Shown here: one piece after another, positions 23,115-34,589 of the stretch
Position numbering within the stretch: the stretch's first letter is position 1
How the letters are laid out: every line of letters starts with the position of its first letter
Assembly (NCBI GenBank): GCA_035578155.1
Contig: JAPWDM010000015.1
Coordinates: forward strand, 676,001 to 740,000
Direction: 5' to 3'
DNA: 64,000 nt
From: Brachynemurus nebulosus
Lineage: Eukaryota; Arthropoda; Insecta; Neuroptera; Myrmeleontidae
Position numbers and translations under genes: made by a program
Notes under the pieces: model-generated
Databases searched by the model: none
Told to the model about the DNA's origin: nothing
Seen by the model: the letters and a program-made list of their open reading frames with translations, nothing else

Positions 23115-25977
23115 TACTAATAAAGTAAATAATATACAATATTTGATTAACATCATACATCAGAATATTCAATGTTTTTCTAATAAAGTACTAGAAACTG
23201 AATTAGCTCTTTATACAAACAAATGTAATATACTATGTTTAACAGAACACTGGCAATCTGAAACGTCTTTACAAACTATAAAACTGGACGGGTTTAAATT
23301 AATCTCTAGTTACTGCCGAAAAAATTATATACATGGTGGTACTGCTATTTTTGTTAAAAATGAATTTACAACAAATTGCAAAAATTTTTCACAAATTGAG
23401 CAATTTTGTATAGAATGCCATTTCGAATGTACCGGAATTGAAGTTTTTTATAGTGATAATGCAAATGCAATAATTATAACCATATATCGTCCACCGAATG
23501 GAAATATCAACATATTTTTTGAAGCCTTCAATGCCTTATTAAATTATATAAGTTCAGTGAAGAATATAATATGCATTTGTGGTGACTTGAATGTAGATTT
23601 TCTTACTGAATCAATTCATAAGAAACAGTTATATGATATTATAGAATCATACGGATGTATGAACTTAGTTAAAGATCCAACAAGAGTTACAAACAATTCT
23701 TCAACAGGACTTGACTACATTATAAGCAACAACAGTGACATGTGTGAAGATGTACAAGTGATAAATCTTAACCTAAGTGATCATTTTGCTCAAAAACTAA
23801 CTCTCAAGCTGTCATTAAAAGATACTAAAACAAAGTCAAAGTATATCAACATAAGAAGTGTAAATAAATCAACAATGGAGTATATGCGATGGTTACTCAA
23901 AAAAGAGGACTGGACCCAAGTGTACCGCTCTGATGATCCTGATAAAGCATTTACAGAATTTTATCAAATTGTAATACATTGTTCTGAAGCAAGTTTTCCT
24001 TTTAAGAAAATTGACAGCAAAAAGATACGTATCAATTCTTGGGTAACTAATGAAATTATACAGGAAGGTATGGAACTACGGGAATTATTTGAGCTGAAAT
24101 CAATATTTAAGAATGAAATCTTAGAAAATAATTATAAAATAATGAAAGATATGCATCGTATTAATATAAAAAATGCAAAGAGTCATTACTTAACCCAAAT
24201 AGTGGAAACTGCGAGCAGTAGTACTAAGGGTAAATGGAATGCAATTAAAAATATTCTTAAGCTAGATAATTACGAGGAACCTGAATTAACTTTAAAAAAT
24301 GATAAAGGTGTTAAAACTGACAATAAGAAGGAAATAGCGAATATATTTGGAGAATATTTTTCTACAGCAGCTCAATGTAAATTGAATCATTCCTACAATA
24401 TACTAACCCAAGATTGTACCCTACCCAAATTGCAAAATAGCACAATATTTTTATATCCAACAGATGAATTTGAAGTACTAAACATAATTAAAAATTTAAA
24501 AAATACTAGTTCGACAGGGTTAGACAATATATCTGCTAAAATTGTTAAAGAAACCAGTGACATCCTAACACCGCATTTGGTACACTTAATTAACTTATCA
24601 TTTGAACGTGGGATATTCCCATCAGTTTTAAAAACAGCAGTAATTAAACCACTATATAAGAAGGATGATCCTGAAATGCCTCATAACTACAGACCAGTAT
24701 CACTTTTATCTACCTTCTCTAAAATAATAGAAGGAGTAATGTACTCACGAATACTAACTTTCGTAAACAATTTTAAATTAATAAGTAAATGTCAACATGG
24801 TTTCCGACCAAAATACTCTACTTGTACAGCTTGCTGTGATTTTGTAAATTATACTCTTAAACATATGGATGAAAACAATCATATTGCAATATTATTTTTT
24901 GATTTAACATCGGCCTTTGACACAGTAAACCACTCGTTTTTATTAAACAAATTGGAAAGAATTGGTATAAGAGGTAAAGGTCTGTCTTGGATAGCATCTT
25001 ATCTCAACAATCGTGGCATCGTGGTAAGTATAAATGGATGGAAATCTGATTGGTATGAAAATGACATAGGCGTGCCTCAAGGGAGCAATCTTGGTCCAAT
25101 ACTCTTCCTTTTATATATAAATGATCTACAGGAATATATACATGACTCGAAGGTTATTATGTATGCGGATGATACTACTATAATCATAAAAGATAAGAGC
25201 ATGGAAAATCTTGAAACAAAAGTAAATGAATGTCTAAAAGATTTCAGCAATTGGTGTTGTAATAATCATCTTATCTTAAATTTAACTAAAACACAGTATA
25301 TGTTACTAGAAAGACCAAATAATATTACCACTTATGCTATGGATATCAATTTAAATGATCAATGTATTACTCAAACTGATACTGCAAAATTCCTTGGTAT
25401 GCAATTGGAGTCAACACTTAAATGGTCCAAACATGTGGATTATGTGTGCAAAAAAATTAATAAAGTTTATTACTATATTAAAATGCTAAAACTTTATATG
25501 AATCATGATGCATTAATTTCAGTTTATTATGCATTTGTTTATAGTGCGTTTAAATATTGTATTGTTCTGTGGGGCCATAGCCCAGATAGTGTACGTGTCT
25601 TTTTAACTCAAAAACGGATTATCAGGCTAATGTTTAATTTGGGATTTAGAGACTCTTGTAAGAAATACTTCCAAGAAAACAAAATTTTAACGTTTTATGC
25701 TGTTTACATTTATGAATTAATTGTCTACATTAAAAATAATCAACATCTAGTACAATTTAATAGTAATATACATACTTATGAAACAAGATCTGGTAATAAT
25801 ATTTTTGTTGAAAGATATAATACAGTTCGCTATAGTAACAGCCCATTATGTAAGGGCATCCAACTGTACAATAAATTGCCGAATGATATCAAAAATATTA
25901 AAAATTTCAATCAGTTTAAAAGAAAGCTTAAAATGTATTTGATTGATAAATGTCCATACTCGGTGAATGAATTTTAA
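23098..25977 (+). CDS. LINE ORF2: APE endonuclease and reverse transcriptase (959 aa)
   Basis: The N-terminal apurinic-type endonuclease (about residues 10-235) has TEHW with the catalytic Glu at residue 50, GDLN at 162-165, GLDYI, and SDH at 227-229. The reverse transcriptase (about 470-750) has NYRPVSLL, QHGFRPKYST, motif A FFDLTSAFD with Asp at 602, GVPQGSNLGPILF and catalytic YADD at 689-692. After the RT come FLGMQLESTLKW and a C-terminal region of about 230 residues with no RNase H. The endonuclease nicks the target and the RT copies element RNA from the nick. No stop or frameshift is seen, so the protein may be functional. Confidence 0.92.
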   Translation: MLTITNTNKVNNIQYLINIIHQNIQCFSNKVLETELALYTNKCNILCLTEHWQSETSLQTIKLDGFKLISSYCRKNYIHGGTAIFVKNEFTTNCKNFSQIEQFCIECHFECTGIEVFYSDNANAIIITIYRPPNGNINIFFEAFNALLNYISSVKNIICICGDLNVDFLTESIHKKQLYDIIESYGCMNLVKDPTRVTNNSSTGLDYIISNNSDMCEDVQVINLNLSDHFAQKLTLKLSLKDTKTKSKYINIRSVNKSTMEYMRWLLKKEDWTQVYRSDDPDKAFTEFYQIVIHCSEASFPFKKIDSKKIRINSWVTNEIIQEGMELRELFELKSIFKNEILENNYKIMKDMHRINIKNAKSHYLTQIVETASSSTKGKWNAIKNILKLDNYEEPELTLKNDKGVKTDNKKEIANIFGEYFSTAAQCKLNHSYNILTQDCTLPKLQNSTIFLYPTDEFEVLNIIKNLKNTSSTGLDNISAKIVKETSDILTPHLVHLINLSFERGIFPSVLKTAVIKPLYKKDDPEMPHNYRPVSLLSTFSKIIEGVMYSRILTFVNNFKLISKCQHGFRPKYSTCTACCDFVNYTLKHMDENNHIAILFFDLTSAFDTVNHSFLLNKLERIGIRGKGLSWIASYLNNRGIVVSINGWKSDWYENDIGVPQGSNLGPILFLLYINDLQEYIHDSKVIMYADDTTIIIKDKSMENLETKVNECLKDFSNWCCNNHLILNLTKTQYMLLERPNNITTYAMDINLNDQCITQTDTAKFLGMQLESTLKWSKHVDYVCKKINKVYYYIKMLKLYMNHDALISVYYAFVYSAFKYCIVLWGHSPDSVRVFLTQKRIIRLMFNLGFRDSCKKYFQENKILTFYAVYIYELIVYIKNNQHLVQFNSNIHTYETRSGNNIFVERYNTVRYSNSPLCKGIQLYNKLPNDIKNIKNFNQFKRKLKMYLIDKCPYSVNEF

Positions 25978-26101
25978 CAATGTTTGTGTTATTTATATAT
26001 TATTTTATTTTGTTTATATTATTGTTGTGAAATAATTATGTACTGCTTTTTTTCTTATTAATTTGTATTGACGAATGTATCTCTTTTAGAGCTTGCAATA
26101 A

Positions 26102-26141
<40 letters not shown>

Positions 26142-26143
<2 letters not shown>

Positions 26144-26339
26144 AATATTTAATCAATTTATTCAAATTTAATGTTATAATGTCATATTATGTATTATTTT
26201 CCAAATCAGTTTATTTTTACAAATTATAAAGTCAAAATGCACAGAAGAACATCACAATAACTGTTAGATCCTGATTAGTTCTGTAAGTGAACTTAATGTT
26301 AAAATCGCTGGCTCGCGATGGAAAGGACCTTATGTACTG

Positions 26340-26374
<35 letters not shown>

Positions 26375-27518
26375 ATGGTTTTTTGAATGTACCTTTAATG
26401 GACTATATTAACTTATTATTCCGGGATCACTAATTATTAGCTTGTCCAAAAAAAAAAAAAAACACTAAAACTACTCAATAACGTCACTTATTAGCGTCAC
26501 TAATTGGTAACACTGATGGTGTGTTTGTATGCACTGTTGTGTGACAGTGTTACATAAATCATGTACTGATCTTTATGGACTGATATGTCCTGTGCCACAG
26601 TTGAACTCGTACTACTTGTCCCCAAAGAGTATAGGATAGAGCGGAAACTGTCCATAAGAACTAATGTAAAATCGTAGTATATGAGTTTCAGCGCCTCTAC
26701 CGAGTAAGGTCTCACGAAAATCCGAAACCAGGATCTTGTCCCTTTTTACTCACACACTGTATTTGTGTTCATAACCACCATCACACTGGTTGGACAATGG
26801 TAGGCTTAAAGCCCGTCCACACTACACCAACTTTTGTTTGTACACAAACAAAAGTTGGTGCAAATGTTACGTGTGGACGTGGAGTTTGCGCAAACATTTT
26901 GTAAAATCACACAAACTTTTGTTTGAATAAATTGTTTGCACAAACATAAGTTTGGGCAAACGATACGTATGAACGTGATATTTGAAGTTTGTACCAGTGT
27001 TTGTGGATTTTTGTATCTCGCATCGAAAAGTTGGTATGAACGTGTGAGTTTGACAACTACCGTAAAAATGACCGAATAGGCACGAATTCAGGCTTTACAC
27101 CGTATTTTTTTATATTTATTTTATGAGTACGTATTCTTTAATATTATATTAATTATTATATTAAAGAACATTAATTTAATATACTAAAAATTTACGCGAG
27201 AATGGTCACTTTATTACATTAATCAAAAATTTTGGAAAATGTCCCTGGTTTTTAAAAAAAATTACAAAAATAATGTAATTTCTTCTCTATGGTAAATAGG
27301 GGTCAAAAGAGACGATAACAGGGTGAATGGAGACGATTCGTAGGGCCGACCAAAATTGAAACAGAAATATAACATAATTTCGAATTTTTTTGTATTTATA
27401 CATCCAAAAAAGAAATAATACTTCATGATTTTGTGTAGAAATTGACAATAAATCTAAAATAAAATTTATAAAGTATAGAAAAGTCATGCTGAATGTTTTT
27501 ATAAAAATATCGATTGAC
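26142..27518. other. Non-coding stretch between LINE and hAT MITE
   Basis: This contains a run of about 30 A residues (26342-26371), a second A run near 26448 and a perfect 17-bp inverted repeat with 2-bp spacer (26825-26860). ORFs here are short and unrecognised. The repeated ACAAACTTTTGTTTG-like words at 26830-26960 suggest an old MITE beginning near AAGCCCGTCCACAC (26809), but its other end was not found. Confidence 0.45.
26825..26860. repeat. Perfect inverted repeat, 17-bp arms
   Basis: CACCAACTTTTGTTTGT and its exact inverse are separated by AC. Variants of the same words continue for about 100 bp, so this is probably the core of a degenerate MITE. Confidence 0.75.
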
Positions 27519-27526
27519 TTGAAAAC

Positions 27527-28247
27527 TAGAGATGTCGATTTTAAATCGATTAATCGAAAATCGATTAATCGAAGCTTAAAAAATCGATTCTTTTTTCGAT
27601 TTTTCTCATTTGAATCGATTCATGAATCGATTATTAAAAGTAAGAGATCGATAACCGATTTTTTCCAAAAATAACTTCATTTTAATAGTAATTCAGAATT
27701 CTACAAAGAAACATGTGTTAAAATGAAACACCAAAAACTCTATTGTTAATTGTCACTTTTTACTCGTTATATCAACAAACCCTTCCTATGGCTCTACATA
27801 TATAAGTCAGACTATTACTACAAAAGAAAGGAAGAGACCACCTATCTGTGCAAACGACGATCTCTTTCCCACAGAAGCGACTTATTTAGAAAACATTTTT
27901 TTGTCAATTTGTTTGAAATTTTTGAATAAACTTGGTTCAATTCATAGTATTCGTTTTACATATTCAATTGCCTTATTTTTTATAATTATAACTGAAAAGT
28001 TAACTCACTCATCGCCTTTACAAATATAATACCTTACAAGGCGTTTTTACACGATGTTACCGATATTACCTATGTACTATCAAGTAAGTCCCTTAAACAA
28101 AAATTATCAGCTAATTTTATTAAACTTTTCAAAATTTCGATTTTTTAGATCGATCTCACAGAATCGATTTTTTTTGAATCGATTTTTTTAATTTCGATTT
28201 AAATCGATCCAAAAATCGATCTTTTTTTTGGAGAATCGACATCTCTA
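27527..28247. mobile_element. hAT-type MITE, copy 2, complete (721 bp)
   Basis: The ends are TAGAGATGTCGATT and its inverse, flanked by the 8-bp duplication TTGAAAAC (27519-27526 and 28248-28255). The interior near both ends is rich in AATCGATT. It has no coding capacity and would need a hAT transposase supplied in trans. Its sequence is continuous where copy 1 (1050-21659) is interrupted. Confidence 0.92.
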
Positions 28248-28255
28248 TTGAAAAC

Positions 28256-28911
28256 CTTAAAACTGTTCTGTTCTATGTGCCAATGCATGCATTATTCGAC
28301 CCTAGTCACCCCACATTCGTTTCTTTATACCTAATATAGCGTTCCTATTAACCTAGATACTGTCCCTATTCACTCCTTTTCGGCCTATATTAACATCCAA
28401 CCTAATCTCAATGTTAAATCCTCATTATTTTCTCTTAAAAAAATAAAAACAATTAAAAGTTTGTAGTCTTCCTTTTTCAGATATTATGTTTTAAAATAAG
28501 TAAAATTTTGATTAAATAAGAATTTTTTAATTAGAGCACCAAAATAAATAGTTTTTAGAAAAAGTTTATAGTAGGTACCATACAATAAATGAATAGATAC
28601 ACATTATCTTCTTTGAAGCAAATCGCCAGAAAGTGTCGGTGGTTATAAATATTTTTTTAATTTTTGTATGAATTTGGGTGGAATTTGAGACTATTTATTA
28701 ATAAATATTCTAACAAAATTTATAACAACAAATATAAACCTCAGTAAATATGGAAAAATTTTAAATCCAACTTTCTTTAGTAACCGCCATATTGGTCAAC
28801 ACTAACCCATTAGATCCCGCTCCTACTTCTACTGAGTAAATTTTGATAAAATTCCAAGCAAAGATCAAAAATGAGATTATAAAGTAAATCCCCAAAGATA
28901 ATCCTTATATA
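28256..28911. other. No gene seen
   Basis: AT-rich sequence between the hAT MITE and the long-TIR element. No open frame or repeat end recognised. Confidence 0.5.
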
Positions 28912-30178
28912 TAAAGGAGGGAGTATAAAAACAGCCAATTTTTGCCCAATGAGCGGCAAGTAAAATAATGATTTGTAATTAAAGTACTCATTCCACAGAA
29001 TTCAGAAATATCAATTATAATCATTTTACTTCAAGGGAACATTTTAAAAACTATTACTCAACCACTTGTGACAATACCCATAATCTACCAATTTCAACTA
29101 TTTTATTGTTTATATCGCAACGGCATCCGGCCGTATGAGACTCGTTCGGACTTGTTTGTTGCCATAAAGCGTCATTGATACTCTATATCAAAAATCAGAT
29201 TATTTTATTAGGAGCTCTCTCACTAACTCTATTATAAAATAATATACAGGTGAACTTATCTTATTTGAATTAATTGTTACTCTATATAAACCAATAATTA
29301 TTGTTACAAACATGTTGGATCGATTGTCTAGTGCTAGTTTTCAATTATTTTTCTTATATCAGTTTATTCTAGTGATTTTCCGTTTCTTAATATTTTTTTA
29401 TTATATCTAATCGAAAAAATGCCGTTAAAGTGTATCGACTGCATGAAGTCTCTTGAAAAAAGAGCTTGTAATGAATATCATGAAACCGATGGTGAGTTCC
29501 ATTGTTTAAAATGTTACAAAATATTTACTCGTTCATCAAAAAATGTAGTATCAGTGGAGCCACAAAATCGAAAAGAATTCAACAGTGATCACGCCAATCT
29601 TCTTATCGAACGAGCTTCATTTTCTCATAATCAATGTATTTTTAAATGTCTTAATAAAAATAATGCACTTCGATTACTTACAAAAGAAGAGTGTCTTGAG
29701 ATTTATATAAATACGAATGTGTACGTTAAGTATGGTTCTCGAGTTTGTAATTATCATGGATCTAGCAAATCTCTACAAGATATCTGGATAATATACACAT
29801 CCCTGGACAATATCTTCCAACAATTTTCACCAATATTCGTCCGATGATGAGGATTCAGATAGTGATTAAATGACTAAAAAATCGACCTCATTTTACCTTA
29901 AATCTTATAATAATTTGTTTTTGTAACACATTTTATATGTATCTCTGTTTTTTTTAGTAAAAAATTTGGAATACAAGTAGTTGAAATTGGTAGTTTGTTC
30001 ATGTTACCATTGGTATTACTACCAGTGGTTGAGCAATAATTTTTAAAATGTTCCCTTGAAGAAAAATATTTATAACTGATGTTTTTGAATTCTGCAGAAT
30101 GAGAACTTCAATTACAAATCATTATTTTACTTGCCGCTCATTGGGCAAAAATTGGCTGTTTTTATACTCCCTCCTTTA
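28912..30178 (+). mobile_element. Long-TIR DNA transposon, probably non-autonomous (1.27 kb)
   Basis: The first 200 or so bases are repeated in inverse at the other end, starting AAAGGAGGGAGTATAAAAAC. The first 70 bases of each arm match almost perfectly and the match then decays. TA flanks both ends, compatible with a TA duplication, but the flank is TATA-rich so this is not decisive. It encloses one ORF (29419-29847). A 23-bp block beginning AAAGATAATCCTTATATATA lies just outside both ends (28894-28916 and 30194-30216). Confidence 0.75.
29419..29847 (+). CDS. Unrecognised cysteine-rich protein in long-TIR element (142 aa)
   Basis: Residues 5-35 hold a CX2C pair (CIDC) and a second CX2C pair (CLKC), spaced like a zinc-binding domain. 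Residues of about 72-115 (QCIFKCLNK, then YVKYGSRVCNYH) resemble the N-terminal domain of some transposases of the ISL2EU/Harbinger group, where a YI-x-G-x-RxCxxH ending is common. No DDE catalytic core follows, so if this is a transposase fragment it is only the DNA-binding part. A short additional acidic tail may lie past the stop. The ORF is the only one inside the TIR element, which supports element origin. Function is not established. Confidence 0.45.
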   Translation: MPLKCIDCMKSLEKRACNEYHETDGEFHCLKCYKIFTRSSKNVVSVEPQNRKEFNSDHANLLIERASFSHNQCIFKCLNKNNALRLLTKEECLEIYINTNVYVKYGSRVCNYHGSSKSLQDIWIIYTSLDNIFQQFSPIFVR

Positions 30179-30928
30179 AATAAAATTATATAAAGATAAT
30201 CCTTATATATAAAGATCCTTTTATATAAATTTTGAGCATGGGACAAATATGTCCCAGTTTCAGTAAATAGTACAAATTACGGAATTATGAAAAATTTTAA
30301 GTAATTAAAATATTCTACTTTACTTATTTTAATATAATTTACTTATCAAGATTGATAATTTTTTCGTGCGTTTCTAATGCACGAAAAACTACTATAGAAG
30401 AATAACAATGTAAACTTACAAATGTTTTAAATCGTACCAGTATTGCGTAAAACGTAAATATAAATTGGGGAAAAATATGTCCCATATCCCTTAAAGGGTT
30501 AACCATGAAGTTAGTAGGGAAATCCTTGTAACAAAGTACGTGGAATAATCTCTACAAGGTACTACTCCGTGACTACTTTAGAGCCTACAGTATTTTTAAA
30601 TATATCTGTCGATTCTCTGCTAAAATTTACTTTTATCAATTATTTCATATTTAATGCTTTAAATATATGTCTTACTAACTCTCCGTCAAGGTTCTTCAAT
30701 TAAGAAAACCGCCCTTAAAAGTGACTTTCTCACGGCATTACGTGTAATATTGTGGTGACTAATGAGCTAACGTTTTTTGGCTTCATTTTCATATATATTG
30801 AATAATATACCTGTACTCCCTCTAACCGTTCAATATTCAGAGCCAAAAAATAAAGTTGGCAGGACATATACCAAGACGATTAGTTTCCGGTTTCCGACGA
30901 ATCAATTCAAAGAGTGATCTTCGATAAA
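30179..30928. other. Upstream flank of Harbinger with a small MITE-like inverted pair
   Basis: ATGGGACAAATATGTCCC near 30239 and an inverse-like GGGGAAAAATATGTCCCAT near 30474, followed by CCCTTAAAGGGTTAA, suggest a degraded TTAA-type MITE of about 270 bp. A tight hairpin, TTTTTCGTGC / GCACGAAAAA, lies at 30361-30389. No gene seen. Confidence 0.4.
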
Positions 30929-31299
30929 ATGAGTGATCTTCGAAAATATTCAAGGGAATTCGTTACTGAATTTATAGATTTATATAAATCTTTTCCAACT
31001 CTGTGGAAAATAAAATCAAAAGAATATAGTAACAGAGAAATGAAGAATCCAGCATACGATATATTGGTGGAAAAATGGAAAGAAGTAGAGCCGCACGCAG
31101 ATCGAGATTTTGTAGTAAAGATTAATAGTATCCGCACCGTTCATAGACGTGAATATAAAAAAACCAAAATTCGATATTCCGGTATGGGTACTGAAGAAAT
31201 AACAGATCCATATTTACGGTATTTTCATTTACTTGACTTTTTGAGAGACCAAGAACAACCCAGACCTTCAGTATCTAGTATGGAGGAGGAAAATAGTCA
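30929..31299 (+). CDS. MADF-domain protein of PIF/Harbinger transposon, first exon
   Basis: Start ATG at 30929 (MSDLRKYSREFV). Residues of about 10-100 match the MADF fold pattern: an N-terminal helix FIDLYKSFPTLW, then YDILVEKWKEVEP, ending in KTKIRYSGMGTEEITDPYLRYF. In PIF/Harbinger elements a Myb/MADF-type protein binds transposon ends and brings in the transposase. The frame runs on past 31299, but NSQ is followed by GTAAGT, a good splice donor, so I end the exon there. A downstream exon was not identified, and a (TA)n run begins at 31426. It faces the transposase (minus strand) convergently, a common layout for these transposons. Confidence 0.7.
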
Positions 31300-31422
31300 A
31301 GTAAGTAGAAATAAAAATTTTTTATATCAATTACATATATTTTTATTCAAGTTTTATCTTTTTAACAATATTGCACTATTTTTAAACAATAAAACAAAGT
31401 AAAAATAAAAATTTATCAACAT

Positions 31423-31425
<3 letters not shown>

Positions 31426-31486
<61 letters not shown>
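31426..31486. repeat. (TA)n microsatellite
   Basis: About 30 TA units lie between the two convergent Harbinger genes. Confidence 0.95.
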
Positions 31487-31490
<4 letters not shown>

Positions 31491-31553
31491 AAAAAATCAA
31501 AACATAAAAAATAACGAATGCTATAAATAACTATTACATCTAGTGGCATTAGA

Positions 31554-32373
31554 TTACTGATTTAATCTACATCGGCCGTTTTGCCATGGTACACTACCCT
31601 CATTATTAAAATAATCGACGAAGCAATTTCGAACCCCTTTCGCGATATTTGATTGGTGTCCAGCATTCCTAGATACCTGCAATCGCTGTAAGCCAGTCTC
31701 CTCTGGGCTGTACCCTAATACTAGTGTACGGTTGCTGCTCTCAATATCCAAAGCTCCGGCAGAAGTGTACTGAAGCGATTTTCTTCGTAGAAAGTTATGA
31801 AGTACACATGTAGCCATAACTACCGTATTTATGGTATCTATATTTAGATTTATGTCTGTTTTGTATATGCGAAACCGATTTGCTAATATACCAAACGTAC
31901 GTTCTCAACAACTCGCCTTGCTCTCGATATACGGTAATTAAATATCCTATGTTCTGGTGTCAAATCTCTATGGCTGAATGGTTTCAAGAAATCGGGTCGC
32001 AGTGTGAAGGCATCATCACCCACAAAAACATAATTCAAATCACGATTAGTTTCCGGTATTCTTTCTGGGTTTGGAATATTTAGTTCGCCTTTTTTTAGCT
32101 TTTCGTAAAAAGCTGTATTATCTATCACTCCGCCATCAGAAATACGTCCATTAGTTCCGACATCAACCAATATAAATTCATAGTTTGCATTTACAATTGC
32201 GAACAATACAATACTGAATGTCTTTTTATAATTGTAGTAGTAAGATCCGCTATTTGGAGGTGGCACAATTCGCACGTGCTTCCCATCAACTGCTCCCAAG
32301 CAATGTGAAAATTGCCATTTTTTATTGAATTCCATTGCGATTTTTCTCCATTCATTTTCAGTTTTGGGAAACT
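31554..32373 (-). pseudogene. PIF/Harbinger DDE transposase, one frameshift
   Basis: Minus strand. GAVDGKHVRIVPP carries the first catalytic Asp. SGSYYYNYKKTFSIVL, SDGGV and FVGDDAFTLRPDFLKPF follow, with the second Asp in GDDAF. RARRVVEN holds the catalytic Glu. The frame is lost just after VVEN near 31900 by what looks like a one-base deletion. The matching continuation, through NRFRIYKT to MATCVLHNFLRR, is in the next phase and ends at 31554. The segment before GAVDGKH begins at an AG acceptor (32374), so upstream exons should lie to the right but were not identified. The transposase would cut 3-bp TTA/TAA-type targets. The terminal repeats of this element were not found. Confidence 0.85.
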
Positions 32374-34589
32374 AAAAAAAAGAAAATAAACATTATAATT
32401 TTAATTTCAATATGGTCGATGTGGGGCGAACTTTTGTTCGTATTTACACACATACTCATTCATACAAGCTCATTCAAACAGTGAGTAAACCGCTTCTTTT
32501 GTTATTATTTTTGTTTTTTACCGTTTCCCGAAAGTTGTGTCTTTCCCGACAAGGAAAATCATATCTCAAGTTCTAGAAAAGATAGAGACTTAATTTTTTT
32601 AAAATTTTGTTCATATACATATTGCGCATAAAATGGAGTATGTTTTTTCCATTTGAACAATTGTAACTATTTTTAAACATTTTTTTTTTAAAATAAAAAT
32701 TGGGTTTTATAATTTTTAGAAGTTTGGGATTACAATTTTATAGTTAATTTTTAAAATTACCTGAAACCCATACTCAGCTTTATGGACAGGTCCTTTAGGA
32801 ATAAAATAATGAAAAAATATTTAAAAAATATTTATTAATTTTTCAGACAGGCGTTCCTTGTAAACGTTTAGAAACTTATGAAAAAGGGCCCCCTCCCCCC
32901 ACAGGGAAGAGTAATGAATGTTTCAAAAACAAAATTTTCTATTTGAAACCCTCCCTAATTTGAAAAAAAAAATTCAAAAAGCAAAATAATCATAAATAAA
33001 AAAGTTGCTTTTTTATTTGAACTCCCTCCTTAATTAACACTTTGCGGCGCTCGTACGCCGAAACTATTGATTTCACGAAAAAAATTGTTAAGACATAAAT
33101 TGTAGGAAATTTTCTCTAGTTTAATTTTGTCTATAAATATTTTCCTCGTAAAATGACTCGGAAAGGAGATATCGTCAAAAACTGCTTTTCGGCGCCATTT
33201 TTCCAATATAGCGGCGCAAGCGGCAAAGGTACGAGGTGGCAAAATGGAAATTCGAAAAGAGCACCTTAAAATCTATAAAACCACCCATTTTCAAAACTCC
33301 CGGAAAACTTTCCAGGTAACCCCTTTTATTTGAACCAAATGACTATACTATTATGGGAAAAGTCAATTTTTATTGAATAAAATGAAAACGTGTCAAAGGA
33401 ATTTAATAAAAATTTAATATGTTATAAAATACAAAGTTACAAACCATATTTAATAAGAAATAAAAATTATTCACCACGCCCTTTTTGAAATATAATTTAG
33501 GTATAAACATCATTTTACAACATTTTTACAACATAAGCGCGCGGAAATTAAAAAAAAAACAGGTGATATACAAATATAATCACTGAAGAATATTAAGGGG
33601 GGAGTTTACGCCAGAAACGGCTAATAAACTAATTTTTCTCGAATCTCGTTTTTTGTTTTTATTTCGTTCTGTAGTTCTTTACAAACACAGTGATATATAA
33701 AACATGGCCAAAAAATTTTTTTTTTCAAGTAGAAAAATATTTATTTGTGAGCCGCTGCACAGCCAAGTTGCTGCTCCTTTGCAGATAACGCTCGCCTCCC
33801 CTCGCGATTTGATCAGTAATATTTAGTTTTGGTGTGTATACGAGTTATAGTATGCACGAAAAAGGAACAAGAGGGGACAATGTATGGGGCTGGAGAGTTT
33901 TAATAAACAGTGAGTAAACCGCTTCTTTTCTTATTATTTTTGTTTTTTACCGTTTCCCGAAACTTGTGTTTTTCCCGACAAGGAAAATCATATCTAAAGT
34001 TCTAGAAAATATAGAGACTTAATTTTTTTTTATTTTGTTCATAAACATATTGCGCATAAAGTGAAGTATGCTTTTTCCATTTGAACAATTATAACTATTT
34101 TTAAACATTTTTTTTTAATAAAAAATTGGGTTTTATAATTTTTAGAATTTTAAGATTACAATTTTATAGTTAATTTTTAAAATTACCTGAAACCCATACT
34201 AAGCTTTATGGACAGGTTCTTTAGGAATAAAATAATGAAAAAATATTTAAAAAATATTCATTACTTTTTGAGATATGGCGTTCCTTGTAAACGCTTAAAA
34301 ACTTGTGAAAAAGGGCCCCCTCCCCCCACAGGGAAGAGTAATGAATGTTTCAAAAACAAAATTTTCTATTTGAAACCATCCCTAATTTGAAAAAAATTTC
34401 AACAAGCAAAATAATCATAAATAAAAAACTTGCTTTTTTATTTGAACTCCTCTTTTAATTACATATAAGACTATATAAAATGAACATTTTCTAACACTTG
34501 CAATCGCCGCTACGAAATTTATCGGCCATTTTGTAAAAAATCGACCATTTTAGTCGTACTTTCTAAATATTTATGAATATATCTCGGTA
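32374..34589. other. Non-coding region with a 540-bp direct repeat
   Basis: The block 32489-33025 recurs at 33907-34445 in the same orientation. It begins CAGTGAGTAAACCGCTTCTT and ends near TTTATTTGAACTCC, with high similarity by eye and scattered small differences. Between the copies lies about 880 bp with no recognised gene. The short frames here are not convincing as proteins. The first part could hold upstream Harbinger exons. Confidence 0.55.

Larger units (their letters stand above)
21912..26141 (+). mobile_element. Two-ORF LINE of the CR1/Jockey group, apparently intact
   Basis: ORF1 (22230-23114) and ORF2 (23098-25977) are both open and overlap by 17 bases. The 3' UTR is about 120 bp, has AATAAA at 26097-26102 and ends in about 13 ATT units. 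A short-repeat 3' end instead of poly(A) is typical of CR1-like elements. There is no RNase H domain after the RT. The 5' boundary is approximate and I did not find a clear target duplication. With both frames open this is the only element in the window whose coding capacity looks undamaged. Confidence 0.75.

Noticed and set aside
26272..26371. Processed pseudogene ending in poly(A)
   Set aside because: The sequence before the A run has no convincing protein or RNA match that I can recognise, and no flanking duplication was found.
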